A DNA stretch of 39,418 nucleotides from Promethearchaeum sp. (lineage in GTDB: Archaea > Asgardarchaeota > Lokiarchaeia > Sigyniarchaeales > Promethearchaeaceae), in NCBI GenBank assembly GCA_030612265.1, contig JAUWOE010000007.1, positions 1 to 39,418 on the forward strand, read 5' to 3'. The translations under genes were made by a program, and so were the position numbers. The notes beneath the pieces were generated by a model. The model was not told the DNA's origin. It saw nothing but the letters and a program-made list of their open reading frames with translations, and did no database searches. The first letter of the stretch is position 1; each line of letters begins with the position of its first letter. Of this stretch, positions 1 through 9,923 are shown in pieces.

Positions 1-1
1 A

Positions 2-3000
2 ACCGACAATGTACAGCAAATAAATGAAATTCGATATTCATTTGTATATGGGCGCTTGTTTTTTGATGTAGAAGGTAGTTACCCAAATTCATATAATGTG
101 ATAAGATCAGAAACTGTTTTTAATTCTGACGAATATATTGACAATTGGGTTCATACTGCAGTTGTTTATGAAAAAATTGGTGGAACTGGCACTTTAAGTT
201 ATTATATTAATGGTAAATTAGATGCTTCATATGATTTGACAACCGCAGTCTTTTGTGATTTAACTGATATAAATATTGGTTCTCGACATTATTCTACACG
301 ATATGATTATGAATTCTATGGAGATATGGACGATTTTAGAATTTATAATAGTGCTTTAACCAGTAATGAGATCCAATATATATATGCCAATAGTACAGAA
401 GCTACTTGGTGGAACAACGGGACTCACACTTTTAATTATAGATATGAACTCGAAGCTTCCGCCGAATTACCTGTAGAAGACTATAATGCAATTCAAAGAG
501 TTAACTTCACCAATCAACTAAATGATATGAGAATAGAAGGGACCGTAGATGTTAGTTCAATAAAATTAGTTGAATATAATCACACAACTCAAATTAATGA
601 AGAATGTGAAACTTATGACTTTACTGAAGATGCCGGATTTAATGCAAAAACTAATGCAACTGGAACATTAAATTGGAATTTAAATGGATCAACTGGAACA
701 CCGATGGACCAACTGGACATCCCATATTCTGATGGAAGTATTCGTAATTGGAGTGTTATAGGAGGACCTTATTATCGATGGGATGGAGCTTATATAAATC
801 GTGGGGAGATTCCAATTACTGATTTTTATTCTCCAGGAATGATGACTAATTTATATACCTGGCAAAATTATTATGATGTAGATGACGGCTACATTGATTT
901 TACAGACATGACAACCAATGGTATTGGCGCAACTAATCATGATAATTATCATCGATCTGCATGGGCAATGACCTATGTATATTTTCCTGAAGATATCTCT
1001 AATCTTAATTTTTGGTTATATACAAATTTCAGAACTTATTTCATTTTTGATCAACAAGAGATTTTCTATCGGGAATATGGTTTACAACAAGGGGATGATA
1101 TTTCAGACACGATTCATGTTTTTAATTATGGTTCAGTTTCTGCAGGTTGGCACAGTATTTTGACACAAACAGATATTAATGGATCAGTAAATGCTGATAG
1201 ATATGGAGAATGGGGATTTTCACTCAATCTTTCTAGTAGTGATTCATCAATCGTTGAAATTCCAAATCTAAATATCACAACACGAAGTGATATCTGGGAA
1301 TCTAGAAAATATTTTGTTTATTTTAATATTACTGAAACAACACCCGATTCAAAATATGATAATAATTACTATGGAAATTTAAATCCAGAACGGAAAAACT
1401 TGTTGGGTGGACCAAAAATCACAGTTAAGCCTTTAAATTACCGACAACATAACGTTAATAAAACAAATGTAATTCAAGCTGATTGGTGGAATGTTGATTG
1501 GTCATATAGATTATTGGTAAATATTAGTGGTTTGGAAGGTCGTTATTATAATGATCATCTGATTGAAGAAACTATTGATTTTACTCAAGTTATGGATGAT
1601 GCAGGAATAACAGGCATTTTTGATGAAAATTCAATAAGGGTTATAGAATGGGATGAATTTTTCGTTGTAAATAATGAAACACCTTCTCAATTTGATAAAG
1701 ATGATGACTATGTGGTTGAAAATAATGCTGTTGGAACTTTATGCTGGGTTATGGATGGAAAAACAACCAACTTAAGAGAACGTTATTATTTTATTTATTT
1801 CGATACAAAAGAATTTGAATTGAAAGATGCTCCAGACTATTCCGCAAGTAGTGATATGTTACTCACAACTAATATTCAAGGAAAGGATTATACAATTGAA
1901 AATGAAAAAATCAGAATCTCGATGAAAGAAGGGCAGATAATACCTGGAATTGATGATGACCATATTTATGAAGTTTATGATAAGAGAAGTGATGTAGATC
2001 TCCAAAATCCGTCTACAAGAGCGGGGTGGGAGTTATATTCTTGGAATTATGGAGGAATTAACTCTGAAAATTTCGATGAGATAACAAGTGTAGAAGTTGT
2101 TAGTAATGGTAACATTAGAAGTGTTATTAAGATGACTTATGATTCTACGAATTTCATATACGAAAGGTTTTATACAATAAACTATCTTGATGATACAGTT
2201 AGAATTGAGCATCGAGTTGAATGTAAACCTTCAGTTTCCTATGTTGGTTATGGTTTTTGGGAATTCGTGCAAGATTGGTTAACAACATCAAATAATACTG
2301 CTTTTGGTATGGGTGGGATGAATTTTGGATCAGATGCAAACACAAATTTTGATGGATCTCAAGAATTCAGTTCACTGGATTCTTATAACAGTTTTTATAA
2401 TGAATATACCGAACGTTTCTATGAAGATGCATGGTATTCAGTTTGGGATGAAACATATAATAATGGAATTGGAACAATCTGGGATCCAGAAACCACAACA
2501 GGGACATATGATACGTATATTGATCATGTAGATATGGGTGTAGGAGGTTTAACATCGAATTTAGGATTTCGCCCCCAAAGAATATACTCACCAAATTCTT
2601 TTGTTTTCACTATGTGGGGTCATATTTTCCATGATAATGACGGATCATTAACGAAAATTAGGGCAAAAGGGCTACAAGATCCACCAAATGTTAAAATCGG
2701 AGATGCAGTTTTAGGTGGAGGTGCAAATTTACAACTTAAAGCTTTAGATAATAATGGCCAATCCATAGATGGAGCGTATATCCACCTAACTAATAATTCC
2801 GGTGAAGATCCAAGATTAAAACAAACAAACTCAATAGGCAATATCACATTTAAGGGTTTATACGAAGGAACATGGAATATTGATGTTATTTATACCGTAG
2901 GTGATGTTAACTATACCATCTACTCCGATAGTATAGAATTGAATACATACGGTGATACAGTTCTAAAGTTCTATCAAACACTAATCTGTAATCTCACGAC

Positions 3001-5704
3001 TCTTGATTTACTGGTGACTGATATGGATGTAAACGATTCCGATTATTGGGGATTATATCTTGCAAATGTGACCCTTGTGAATGCAACATCCGGAAACCAT
3101 GAAAATATCACATCTTTCTACACAGATACTTTAGGTGAAATACAAATTCGTTTACCAATTACAACTTGGGAATTTTCTGTGCAATATCAAGGTAAAGCAA
3201 GAAAATTTCAATTAGAAGAAACACCTCCTCTAGAATTCAATAAAACCTTAGATTTATCTTCAGTCTCCTCGGAAATTTTTAATTGTACAATTGGGGAAGC
3301 AAAAACAACCTTAACAATAAATGATACATCCACTGCAAGTTGGGGTTCTGAACAACAAATTGTAAATTCCCCATATTATGTAAATGCTTATGTTGAAGAT
3401 GATATAGGTTTTAATTTCTATTATAAAGCCATTTCGGGAGGATCTATTGGAGGAATTGTAGGAGCTACTGGAAATTGGACATTAATTTCTTTAGATCAGG
3501 GTAATACTATAGTAAATTATTCTTTAGATATAAATGAAGATTTTACTATGGCTTCAGGAAATTATAACTTTACTCTTTATGGAAATGAATATAATGTAGG
3601 TTCTTATATCTTGAAATTAGAATTGGAAAAGGTAGATAATCAAAAAGCTTATATTGATCTCACAATTAATTTCTTAAACTTTACAGCACAACTGGAATTA
3701 ATTAGTCCTGATGAGAATTTAAAGATAGTATGGGGAGATAATCTATTTTTAGAATTCAATTACACAAGTATAATTCCAGTTGAGAGGGATATATCAAATG
3801 CTGTTTTGTATTATAAAATTAGCAGTTATGGTATAGGTCCTACTCTATTATTACATGATGATTCTATTCCACTAGGTCCAACATATAATTTTACATGGAA
3901 CAATATTGATTTACCCGTCGGTATTTATACTGTTAATGTATATGGAAATGAAACAAATTATGCATTTGCTGATATCAGTTTTAGTATACAAATACTTCCT
4001 AGAAATTCAAGTTTAGATTCAATGATAAATCCAAATTTCAGAGTCTCTGATACGTATCTTAAAGGTGCCGACGGTGAAACAATAACATTTCAAGTTAATT
4101 ACACTGATGGAAATGGAGATTATATGGGACCTGAAGCAATCGTGAGTGCATATATAGAAGGCGGAGGATCGTATAGTAACCTTGAATCAATAGATTTAGA
4201 AAATGGATTATATGATTTCTCAATCAACTCCAGTAAATATGACTTTGGAGAATATACAATTAAAATCCAGGGGCAATATGAGGATGCATATTATACAACT
4301 CAGATAGCATACCTTACAATGGATATAATCGATTTCTGGGATACCTCTTTATCATTAATTACTCCTCCGACTATCTATCCATGGGGAAACAACGTTTCAT
4401 TCCAAGTAAGATACTATTGCACAGAACAACCAAGATCCAACTTATATCTGCCAAATGCAGCTATAACGCAATTAAATATCTCTTATCTAGTTGATACAGT
4501 AGAATATGAATATTTAATTTTAAACAGTAGTTCACGTGGAATAGTATGGGATTGGATTGATCAAGATGATGGAAAATATTTGATTAATTTTAATTCAAGT
4601 ATTGTAAATATTTCTTCTCCAACGATATTTTATTGTGCTCCAACAATAAACTATAGTATTTATAGAGAAGCCACAATTAAACCGTATATTACAATTTATC
4701 CTGTTGAAACCTCTATTTCTTTACAAATTGGAGATAATCCACTAAACTCTCTTGAATTGATGTATCAAGAAACTGAAGAGATATCTGCTATTTTGAGTAT
4801 ATCCGATGATGATAGTGGCTTAAAAGGGAAGGAAATTGAAGGCGCATTAATGACGTATTCAGTTTATAACGATGTTGGTAATGAACTGGAATTGAGTGGT
4901 CAATTTGAAGATGATGGAAATGGTCAATATAAGTTCATTTTTAATCACACTGAAGAAATTGGATTAGGAAATTATACAGTAAGAGTAAATATGAATATAG
5001 AAAACTATACATTGTCAGAAATTGCATCATTTTCCTTGAAAATAATTCCAAGAGTAATCTCAGTTTCATATCAAGGAGATTTTATTGAAGATCACGAAAC
5101 AATTTCAAAACCTAAAGGAGATAACTATATTTTCAGAATTACGTTAAAAGATTCTTCATCAGAGCTTACAATAACAAATGCTATAGTTATAATTACTTTT
5201 GAGGAGCTGGGAATTACTTTGAATTTAGAGCATAAAGGAGATGGCGTTTATGAAGCTGCAAATACTTTTGAAAATGTTGCAGCTTTCACAACTGATAAAA
5301 CAGTGCATGGAATAATGACAATTGAAGCCGAAAATTATGAGTTTGATCCAATAACCATTATAGTTACGATCGAAAGAGAAGAAATTTTCACTGGTGTTCC
5401 GGTTTTCTATTTTCTGATTGCGTTAAGTGCAGTTTTAATCATTATTGGAAGTATTGCTGGATATAGAGTTTATCAAAAAGCACAAATTCCTGCATTTGTA
5501 AAGTTAATTAATAAATTAGAAAAGCAGATTTCAGGTAATAAAGAAGCCCTTAGACAAAACATGACTTTGACAATGGAAGAAGAAATAATAGAGAAATTTA
5601 AAGATGAATGGGCAATTTTGGATTATAACATTGAAAATATATGGAAAAATCCAGAAGAAGCCGGGGAATATAAAACTCCCGCTGATAACACAGGAGGTTC
5701 ATAA
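2..5704 (+). CDS. Large secreted/surface protein, 5'-truncated by the window edge: LamG-like domain, two DUF2341-like modules, Ig-like beta repeats, C-terminal TM helix and ~90-aa cytosolic tail
   Basis: The frame is open to the left window edge (TDNVQQINEIRYSFVYGRLFF...), so the listed start at 56 (TTG) is probably not the true start. LamG-like 'NWVHTAVVYEKIGGTGTLSYYINGKLDAS...GDMDDFRIYNSALTSNEIQYIY'; DUF2341-like 'WWNVDWSYRLLVNIS'; many N-x-S/T sequons; TM 'VFYFLIALSAVLIIIGSIAGY'. Confidence 0.85.
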   Translation, partial: TDNVQQINEIRYSFVYGRLFFDVEGSYPNSYNVIRSETVFNSDEYIDNWVHTAVVYEKIGGTGTLSYYINGKLDASYDLTTAVFCDLTDINIGSRHYSTRYDYEFYGDMDDFRIYNSALTSNEIQYIYANSTEATWWNNGTHTFNYRYELEASAELPVEDYNAIQRVNFTNQLNDMRIEGTVDVSSIKLVEYNHTTQINEECETYDFTEDAGFNAKTNATGTLNWNLNGSTGTPMDQLDIPYSDGSIRNWSVIGGPYYRWDGAYINRGEIPITDFYSPGMMTNLYTWQNYYDVDDGYIDFTDMTTNGIGATNHDNYHRSAWAMTYVYFPEDISNLNFWLYTNFRTYFIFDQQEIFYREYGLQQGDDISDTIHVFNYGSVSAGWHSILTQTDINGSVNADRYGEWGFSLNLSSSDSSIVEIPNLNITTRSDIWESRKYFVYFNITETTPDSKYDNNYYGNLNPERKNLLGGPKITVKPLNYRQHNVNKTNVIQADWWNVDWSYRLLVNISGLEGRYYNDHLIEETIDFTQVMDDAGITGIFDENSIRVIEWDEFFVVNNETPSQFDKDDDYVVENNAVGTLCWVMDGKTTNLRERYYFIYFDTKEFELKDAPDYSASSDMLLTTNIQGKDYTIENEKIRISMKEGQIIPGIDDDHIYEVYDKRSDVDLQNPSTRAGWELYSWNYGGINSENFDEITSVEVVSNGNIRSVIKMTYDSTNFIYERFYTINYLDDTVRIEHRVECKPSVSYVGYGFWEFVQDWLTTSNNTAFGMGGMNFGSDANTNFDGSQEFSSLDSYNSFYNEYTERFYEDAWYSVWDETYNNGIGTIWDPETTTGTYDTYIDHVDMGVGGLTSNLGFRPQRIYSPNSFVFTMWGHIFHDNDGSLTKIRAKGLQDPPNVKIGDAVLGGGANLQLKALDNNGQSIDGAYIHLTNNSGEDPRLKQTNSIGNITFKGLYEGTWNIDVIYTVGDVNYTIYSDSIELNTYGDTVLKFYQTLICNLTTLDLLVTDMDVNDSDYWGLYLANVTLVNATSGNHENITSFYTDTLGEIQIRLPITTWEFSVQYQGKARKFQLEETPPLEFNKTLDLSSVSSEIFNCTIGEAKTTLTINDTSTASWGSEQQIVNSPYYVNAYVEDDIGFNFYYKAISGGSIGGIVGATGNWTLISLDQGNTIVNYSLDINEDFTMASGNYNFTLYGNEYNVGSYILKLELEKVDNQKAYIDLTINFLNFTAQLELISPDENLKIVWGDNLFLEFNYTSIIPVERDISNAVLYYKISSYGIGPTLLLHDDSIPLGPTYNFTWNNIDLPVGIYTVNVYGNETNYAFADISFSIQILPRNSSLDSMINPNFRVSDTYLKGADGETITFQVNYTDGNGDYMGPEAIVSAYIEGGGSYSNLESIDLENGLYDFSINSSKYDFGEYTIKIQGQYEDAYYTTQIAYLTMDIIDFWDTSLSLITPPTIYPWGNNVSFQVRYYCTEQPRSNLYLPNAAITQLNISYLVDTVEYEYLILNSSSRGIVWDWIDQDDGKYLINFNSSIVNISSPTIFYCAPTINYSIYREATIKPYITIYPVETSISLQIGDNPLNSLELMYQETEEISAILSISDDDSGLKGKEIEGALMTYSVYNDVGNELELSGQFEDDGNGQYKFIFNHTEEIGLGNYTVRVNMNIENYTLSEIASFSLKIIPRVISVSYQGDFIEDHETISKPKGDNYIFRITLKDSSSELTITNAIVIITFEELGITLNLEHKGDGVYEAANTFENVAAFTTDKTVHGIMTIEAENYEFDPITIIVTIEREEIFTGVPVFYFLIALSAVLIIIGSIAGYRVYQKAQIPAFVKLINKLEKQISGNKEALRQNMTLTMEEEIIEKFKDEWAILDYNIENIWKNPEEAGEYKTPADNTGGS

Positions 5705-5706
5705 AA

Positions 5707-6822
5707 ATGGCAATTGGAATGTTAGTAATGCATTGGGACGAACGTGTTGGTGTTGAGGTTTTAGCGAAATATCCAGAAGAAATTATATTAGATGAAAAAA
5801 CTTTAATGCAGCTGTATTCTCAACATGAATTCACAGGAGAGCCAGGTATGGTTTCTATGATGGCTGGATCTACAAACCTTGCTTCATATTATACAGGTCC
5901 TGAAAGTTCGATTTATATTATTATGATTCTAAATACAACTGAAGATGGAGATGCCTATGAAGATGGTTTAGCTGAGATTTCAAGGCAAATAATGTTAAAT
6001 TTAGACTCAGAAACATTGGAAGCAGTCTTGCCTTCATTATTTCAACGTCTGTCTGTCTATCCAACCTTGAATGATGAGCAACTTCTATCGATGATATATT
6101 TAGACGAACCCAAAAGAATGATACTGAAAAGACTCCAACAAGAAGCAGCAATACCTAAATCGGAATTAGCAATATGGCTAAAAGATACGAAAAGAGATTC
6201 ATTTATTGATATTGAAAGTATTATTGCAAATTTAGTGAAATCTACAATAGTTAAAATTGCTTCAGTTAAAGGACTTGCAACAGATGTGGTATTTCTCAAT
6301 GAAGATATAATGATTTTACGCAGACCACCAGTAAAATTATTCTTAGACCCCGTGGAACATCATTTACCTAAATCATTAAAAGATTCCTATACAACCCAAG
6401 TTCGTAATTTCTTTAAAAATTATAAACCTTCAGAAAATGACAACTTGGAGATCATCAATAAAGTGATTTTAAACCCGCAAAGCTATGAAATTTTGAAATT
6501 ACTTAGAGAAGCGATGGTTACTAAAAATGATATTGAAAAATTACGTAAAAAAGGCGTTGAAGACATAGATGATTCTTTGAAAGCTCTTTGGGAAACCAAG
6601 ATGATAGCAGTATTTCAAGATGAATCAGGAACTGAATATTATTGCCTAATAAGTGACTTCTATGTATCTTTATACTATCCAAGATATAACTTAGATACAA
6701 TTAGAAAGCAATTTCTCAGCAAAGCTCAAAATCCAAAAGCGTTATTAAAAGCCTTAGATATAATGAGAGAGGAATATCTTTCAATTACTAAAATTCAAAA
6801 AGTATCCGCAAGAACAAAATAG
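5707..6822 (+). CDS. Cytosolic protein with possible longin/roadblock-like N-terminus and winged-helix-like segments
   Basis: Starts 2 nt after the stop of the surface protein. N-terminus 'MAIGMLVMHWDERVGVEVLAKYPEE...SSIYIIMILNTTEDGDAYEDGLAEISRQIM' suggests an alpha/beta longin-like fold; 'NPQSYEILKLLREAMVTKNDIEKLRKKGVEDIDDSLKALWETKMIAVFQDESGTEYYCLI' is wHTH-like. Confidence 0.75.
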   Translation: MAIGMLVMHWDERVGVEVLAKYPEEIILDEKTLMQLYSQHEFTGEPGMVSMMAGSTNLASYYTGPESSIYIIMILNTTEDGDAYEDGLAEISRQIMLNLDSETLEAVLPSLFQRLSVYPTLNDEQLLSMIYLDEPKRMILKRLQQEAAIPKSELAIWLKDTKRDSFIDIESIIANLVKSTIVKIASVKGLATDVVFLNEDIMILRRPPVKLFLDPVEHHLPKSLKDSYTTQVRNFFKNYKPSENDNLEIINKVILNPQSYEILKLLREAMVTKNDIEKLRKKGVEDIDDSLKALWETKMIAVFQDESGTEYYCLISDFYVSLYYPRYNLDTIRKQFLSKAQNPKALLKALDIMREEYLSITKIQKVSARTK

Positions 6823-6845
6823 AGTAATTTCTTGTTCGTTCTATT

Positions 6846-8321
6846 TTATTTTTTCTCACTTTTCTTTCTATTTTTTAAGAATCTTCCATAATAATAAAAT
6901 TGCATCAAGATTTTAGGAATATTTCCTATATAATTTACGACAGGTATTCCTGCTTCAATCATTTTCATCTGAAATTCATGTCTTTGGTGATATCCCTCTT
7001 CATTATCAACGTTCATGCTTGAATTACAAATTACAGGTTTATCTGATTTACTAATAATTTCTGAAAGAGAATCTATTGTCATTTTTTGAGCATCATTTAT
7101 TCCTAACATTTTTGATAACATACTAAAACGTTCTGCTTCTCGAACAAAAACAACGCTACCAACACCTTCATCTTCTAAAACAATTTCCATAGCTTTAGAA
7201 AAAAGTCTTGGATCATAGGATAATTCTCCTAAATCAAGAGGATTCTTTAGATTGGTATTAACTGGGGGAAATATCTTAGATAATTTATCAATTGTTTCAG
7301 TTTGTAAATCGACTATATTAAATCCTGCTGACTCAAATTTATCTGTAAATTCAACACCTATTCCTCCTCCTGCAACTAAAATTGCGATATTTAAGTTCTT
7401 TGGAGTAACTGGTCTTGTTGACGCAACTTGTATTAGATCTAAGAATAATTCAAAATGATCTGCCAATAATATTCCCGATTGCTTACACATCGCTTTCCAA
7501 ACATTATAACTCCCAGCTAAACCCCCTGTATGGGAATGAGTTGCGCTAATCCCTCTTTTAGATTGACCACCCTTCCAAAGTACAATAGGTTTGTTCGGAG
7601 TTATTTTTTGAGCTAAATGCATAAATTTACGACCATTAGGATTCGATTCTAAATATAAAGCAATAATTTTTGTTAATTTATCGTGATAAAAATATTCTAA
7701 CAATTCATTAATTGAGATATCGTATGAATTTCCAATCGAAACACAATTATGGAAACCAATTCCCAACGGTCCTAAATTTAAGTATAAACGTGCTAATGTT
7801 CCACCAGACTGGGAAATATAGGACAAATTCCCTTTAAAAACACCCCAATCTGGATAAATAGCTATCCTACTATATGGATTAATAATGCCTAAACCATTCG
7901 GTCCAATAAATCGGGTACTTACTGAGTTGATTGCATTTTTTAATTCGTTTTCTAATGATTTGTTATCAGCTTCTCCAAATCCTGATGTAAATATTACCCC
8001 AAATTTGACAATTTTATTGCATTGCATTACAATTTTTGGAACCAAATTTGCGGGAACTGCAATTATAACTAAATCAATAGGTTTTGGAATATTTTCATCT
8101 AGTAAACTTGGATAAACTTTTTGTCCAAACAATTCTGAAATTTTTGGATTAATTAGATAAGTTTTTCCACCAATTTCTTCAAATCCAGTATATTGAAGAG
8201 CTAACCAAAATTTGCTCCCGCCTATTTTATTATTAGAAGCTCCTACAATTGCAATTGACTTGGGATAGAATAATGAATTAAATTCTTTAATAATATTCTT
8301 ATCGGTTTCAATTTGTTTCAT
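6846..8321 (-). CDS. Acyl-CoA synthetase (NDP-forming) alpha-subunit-like: CoA-binding plus succinyl-CoA-ligase-like domains
   Basis: 'FYPKSIAIVGASNNKIGGSKFWLALQYTGFEEIGGKTYLINPK...VYPSLLDENIPKPIDLVIIAVPANLVPKIV'; 'YISQSGGTLARLYL'; no ATP-grasp domain within the 491 aa. Confidence 0.85.
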   Translation of the reverse strand: MKQIETDKNIIKEFNSLFYPKSIAIVGASNNKIGGSKFWLALQYTGFEEIGGKTYLINPKISELFGQKVYPSLLDENIPKPIDLVIIAVPANLVPKIVMQCNKIVKFGVIFTSGFGEADNKSLENELKNAINSVSTRFIGPNGLGIINPYSRIAIYPDWGVFKGNLSYISQSGGTLARLYLNLGPLGIGFHNCVSIGNSYDISINELLEYFYHDKLTKIIALYLESNPNGRKFMHLAQKITPNKPIVLWKGGQSKRGISATHSHTGGLAGSYNVWKAMCKQSGILLADHFELFLDLIQVASTRPVTPKNLNIAILVAGGGIGVEFTDKFESAGFNIVDLQTETIDKLSKIFPPVNTNLKNPLDLGELSYDPRLFSKAMEIVLEDEGVGSVVFVREAERFSMLSKMLGINDAQKMTIDSLSEIISKSDKPVICNSSMNVDNEEGYHQRHEFQMKMIEAGIPVVNYIGNIPKILMQFYYYGRFLKNRKKSEKK

Positions 8322-8407
8322 TCGTGATTGATTTTTAAAACTATGACATTTAAGATTATTTTATTCTTTTTCACTCTCGTAGTGAAAATATCTGATTTTC
8401 TTCATAA

Positions 8408-9853
8408 TCATTCAAAAACTATCTTTATAATAAGGAATTCCCAAGGATTTAGTCTTAGATTAATATATTGTTCATTTAAAATGAAATTCTCATGATTACG
8501 GTTTTTATATTTTCTTGAGAATATTGGTTCAACTAAAATTTCATTAGTATGCACTTTCTCCCCACATAATTTTTCCAAATCTATGGTGTCTTCTAAATTG
8601 TAAGCAGAATAATTGCATAAAACAAGTATGTATATGGAATGGTCCTTCCAATAATAAATTATCAAAGGATTTATTGAATCGACTAATTTCCAAATTCCGT
8701 TAAAAGAGATATTTTTTGTTAAAATATGAAGAAAATTATCGTAGAGTTTCTGAATTTCAAAATCGGGAGGTTCTAAGGGATATCGTCTTAATTGAACCGG
8801 CAATTTTATTGAAAAGCCCAAATTTTGTCCATAATGGACTAATTTACTACCCGGAAGAGTTAATGTGATCATTGCTGCTGCAAGGGATTTTTCTAACCCA
8901 AAACTAACAATAGCTCTTTGTTCATCATGGTTTTCAATAAATCTAACTAAATGATTCTGATATTTCATATCAGCGTGAAGATGCTCTTTTATTTCTCTTA
9001 CGGACTCATACAGTAATCTATCATATAATCTTTTATCATAACAAAAATCAAATCCCTGTTGGATTAATTCCCATTCCATATCCCAGTAGACTTCGGCTAT
9101 GAATAGGAATTCTGGATAAATTTTTTTAATTTCGCTTATAATTTCGACCCAGAATTCTTTCTCTAATGGTTTACCTGCATAAAGTCCCCAAGTTTTTTGA
9201 AAAACAGAATTTGTGAGAAGCATAGCCATATCACACCGAACTCCATCACTTTTTTTTGCAATTTCGCTTAATGTTTCAATTACTTGTTTCCGAAATTCCT
9301 TTGAAAATGGATTTGCTTGTAAAGTATCTGTCCAGGCAGGAAAGTACGGGTCTTTTCCATGAGCAAATACATTATTTTTGGTTTTAAAAAAAGTAGTCGG
9401 GTCAATTTGAGAATCGATTTCAGAACCTTGAATAAAATATTCAGGATGAGTTTCTTTCCAAGGATTATCACGAGATAGATGGTTGGGGACAAAATCTAAA
9501 ATCAATTTTTTATTTCTTGATTTTAATTCATTGTAAAATTTAGTTAAGCCATTATTTCCTCCTAATTTTGGATCAACGGTATATTTATATATTGCATAAG
9601 GAGACCCTATTACATCTTCAACCGAAAAATCATTTAAAGCATTTTTATAATCATTTAATAATCCATTATGAGTACTCGCTATAAATTTACTCCTTTTACT
9701 TCGTTTCCAAACGCCCATTAACCAAATAGTATCATATGAATCGAAATCTTTATCAAAAATTATTTTTGGAACATTTTTTAAGGTAATAGGATAGTTATGT
9801 TCAAGGGAAAGCTTATTCAAAAAAGGCCATGTATTTATTTCGAAAATTATCAA
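8408..9853 (-). CDS. GH13 family alpha-amylase-like glycoside hydrolase
   Basis: GH13 motifs: 'LILDFVPNHL', 'DGVRCDMAM' (nucleophile D), 'FIAEVYWD' (acid/base E), 'FIENHDEQRA' (third carboxylate). Confidence 0.85.
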   Translation of the reverse strand: MIIFEINTWPFLNKLSLEHNYPITLKNVPKIIFDKDFDSYDTIWLMGVWKRSKRSKFIASTHNGLLNDYKNALNDFSVEDVIGSPYAIYKYTVDPKLGGNNGLTKFYNELKSRNKKLILDFVPNHLSRDNPWKETHPEYFIQGSEIDSQIDPTTFFKTKNNVFAHGKDPYFPAWTDTLQANPFSKEFRKQVIETLSEIAKKSDGVRCDMAMLLTNSVFQKTWGLYAGKPLEKEFWVEIISEIKKIYPEFLFIAEVYWDMEWELIQQGFDFCYDKRLYDRLLYESVREIKEHLHADMKYQNHLVRFIENHDEQRAIVSFGLEKSLAAAMITLTLPGSKLVHYGQNLGFSIKLPVQLRRYPLEPPDFEIQKLYDNFLHILTKNISFNGIWKLVDSINPLIIYYWKDHSIYILVLCNYSAYNLEDTIDLEKLCGEKVHTNEILVEPIFSRKYKNRNHENFILNEQYINLRLNPWEFLIIKIVFE

Positions 9854-9923
9854 GGTTTATCTATTCAATTGATTATTTTTCGTAAATATAATTTTTTTTA
9901 AATTTTGAAACGAAAGAAATATT

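Noticed and set aside
2367-2847. Minus-strand ORFs inside the large surface protein gene
   Set aside because: Antisense to a well-supported coding frame; no motifs.
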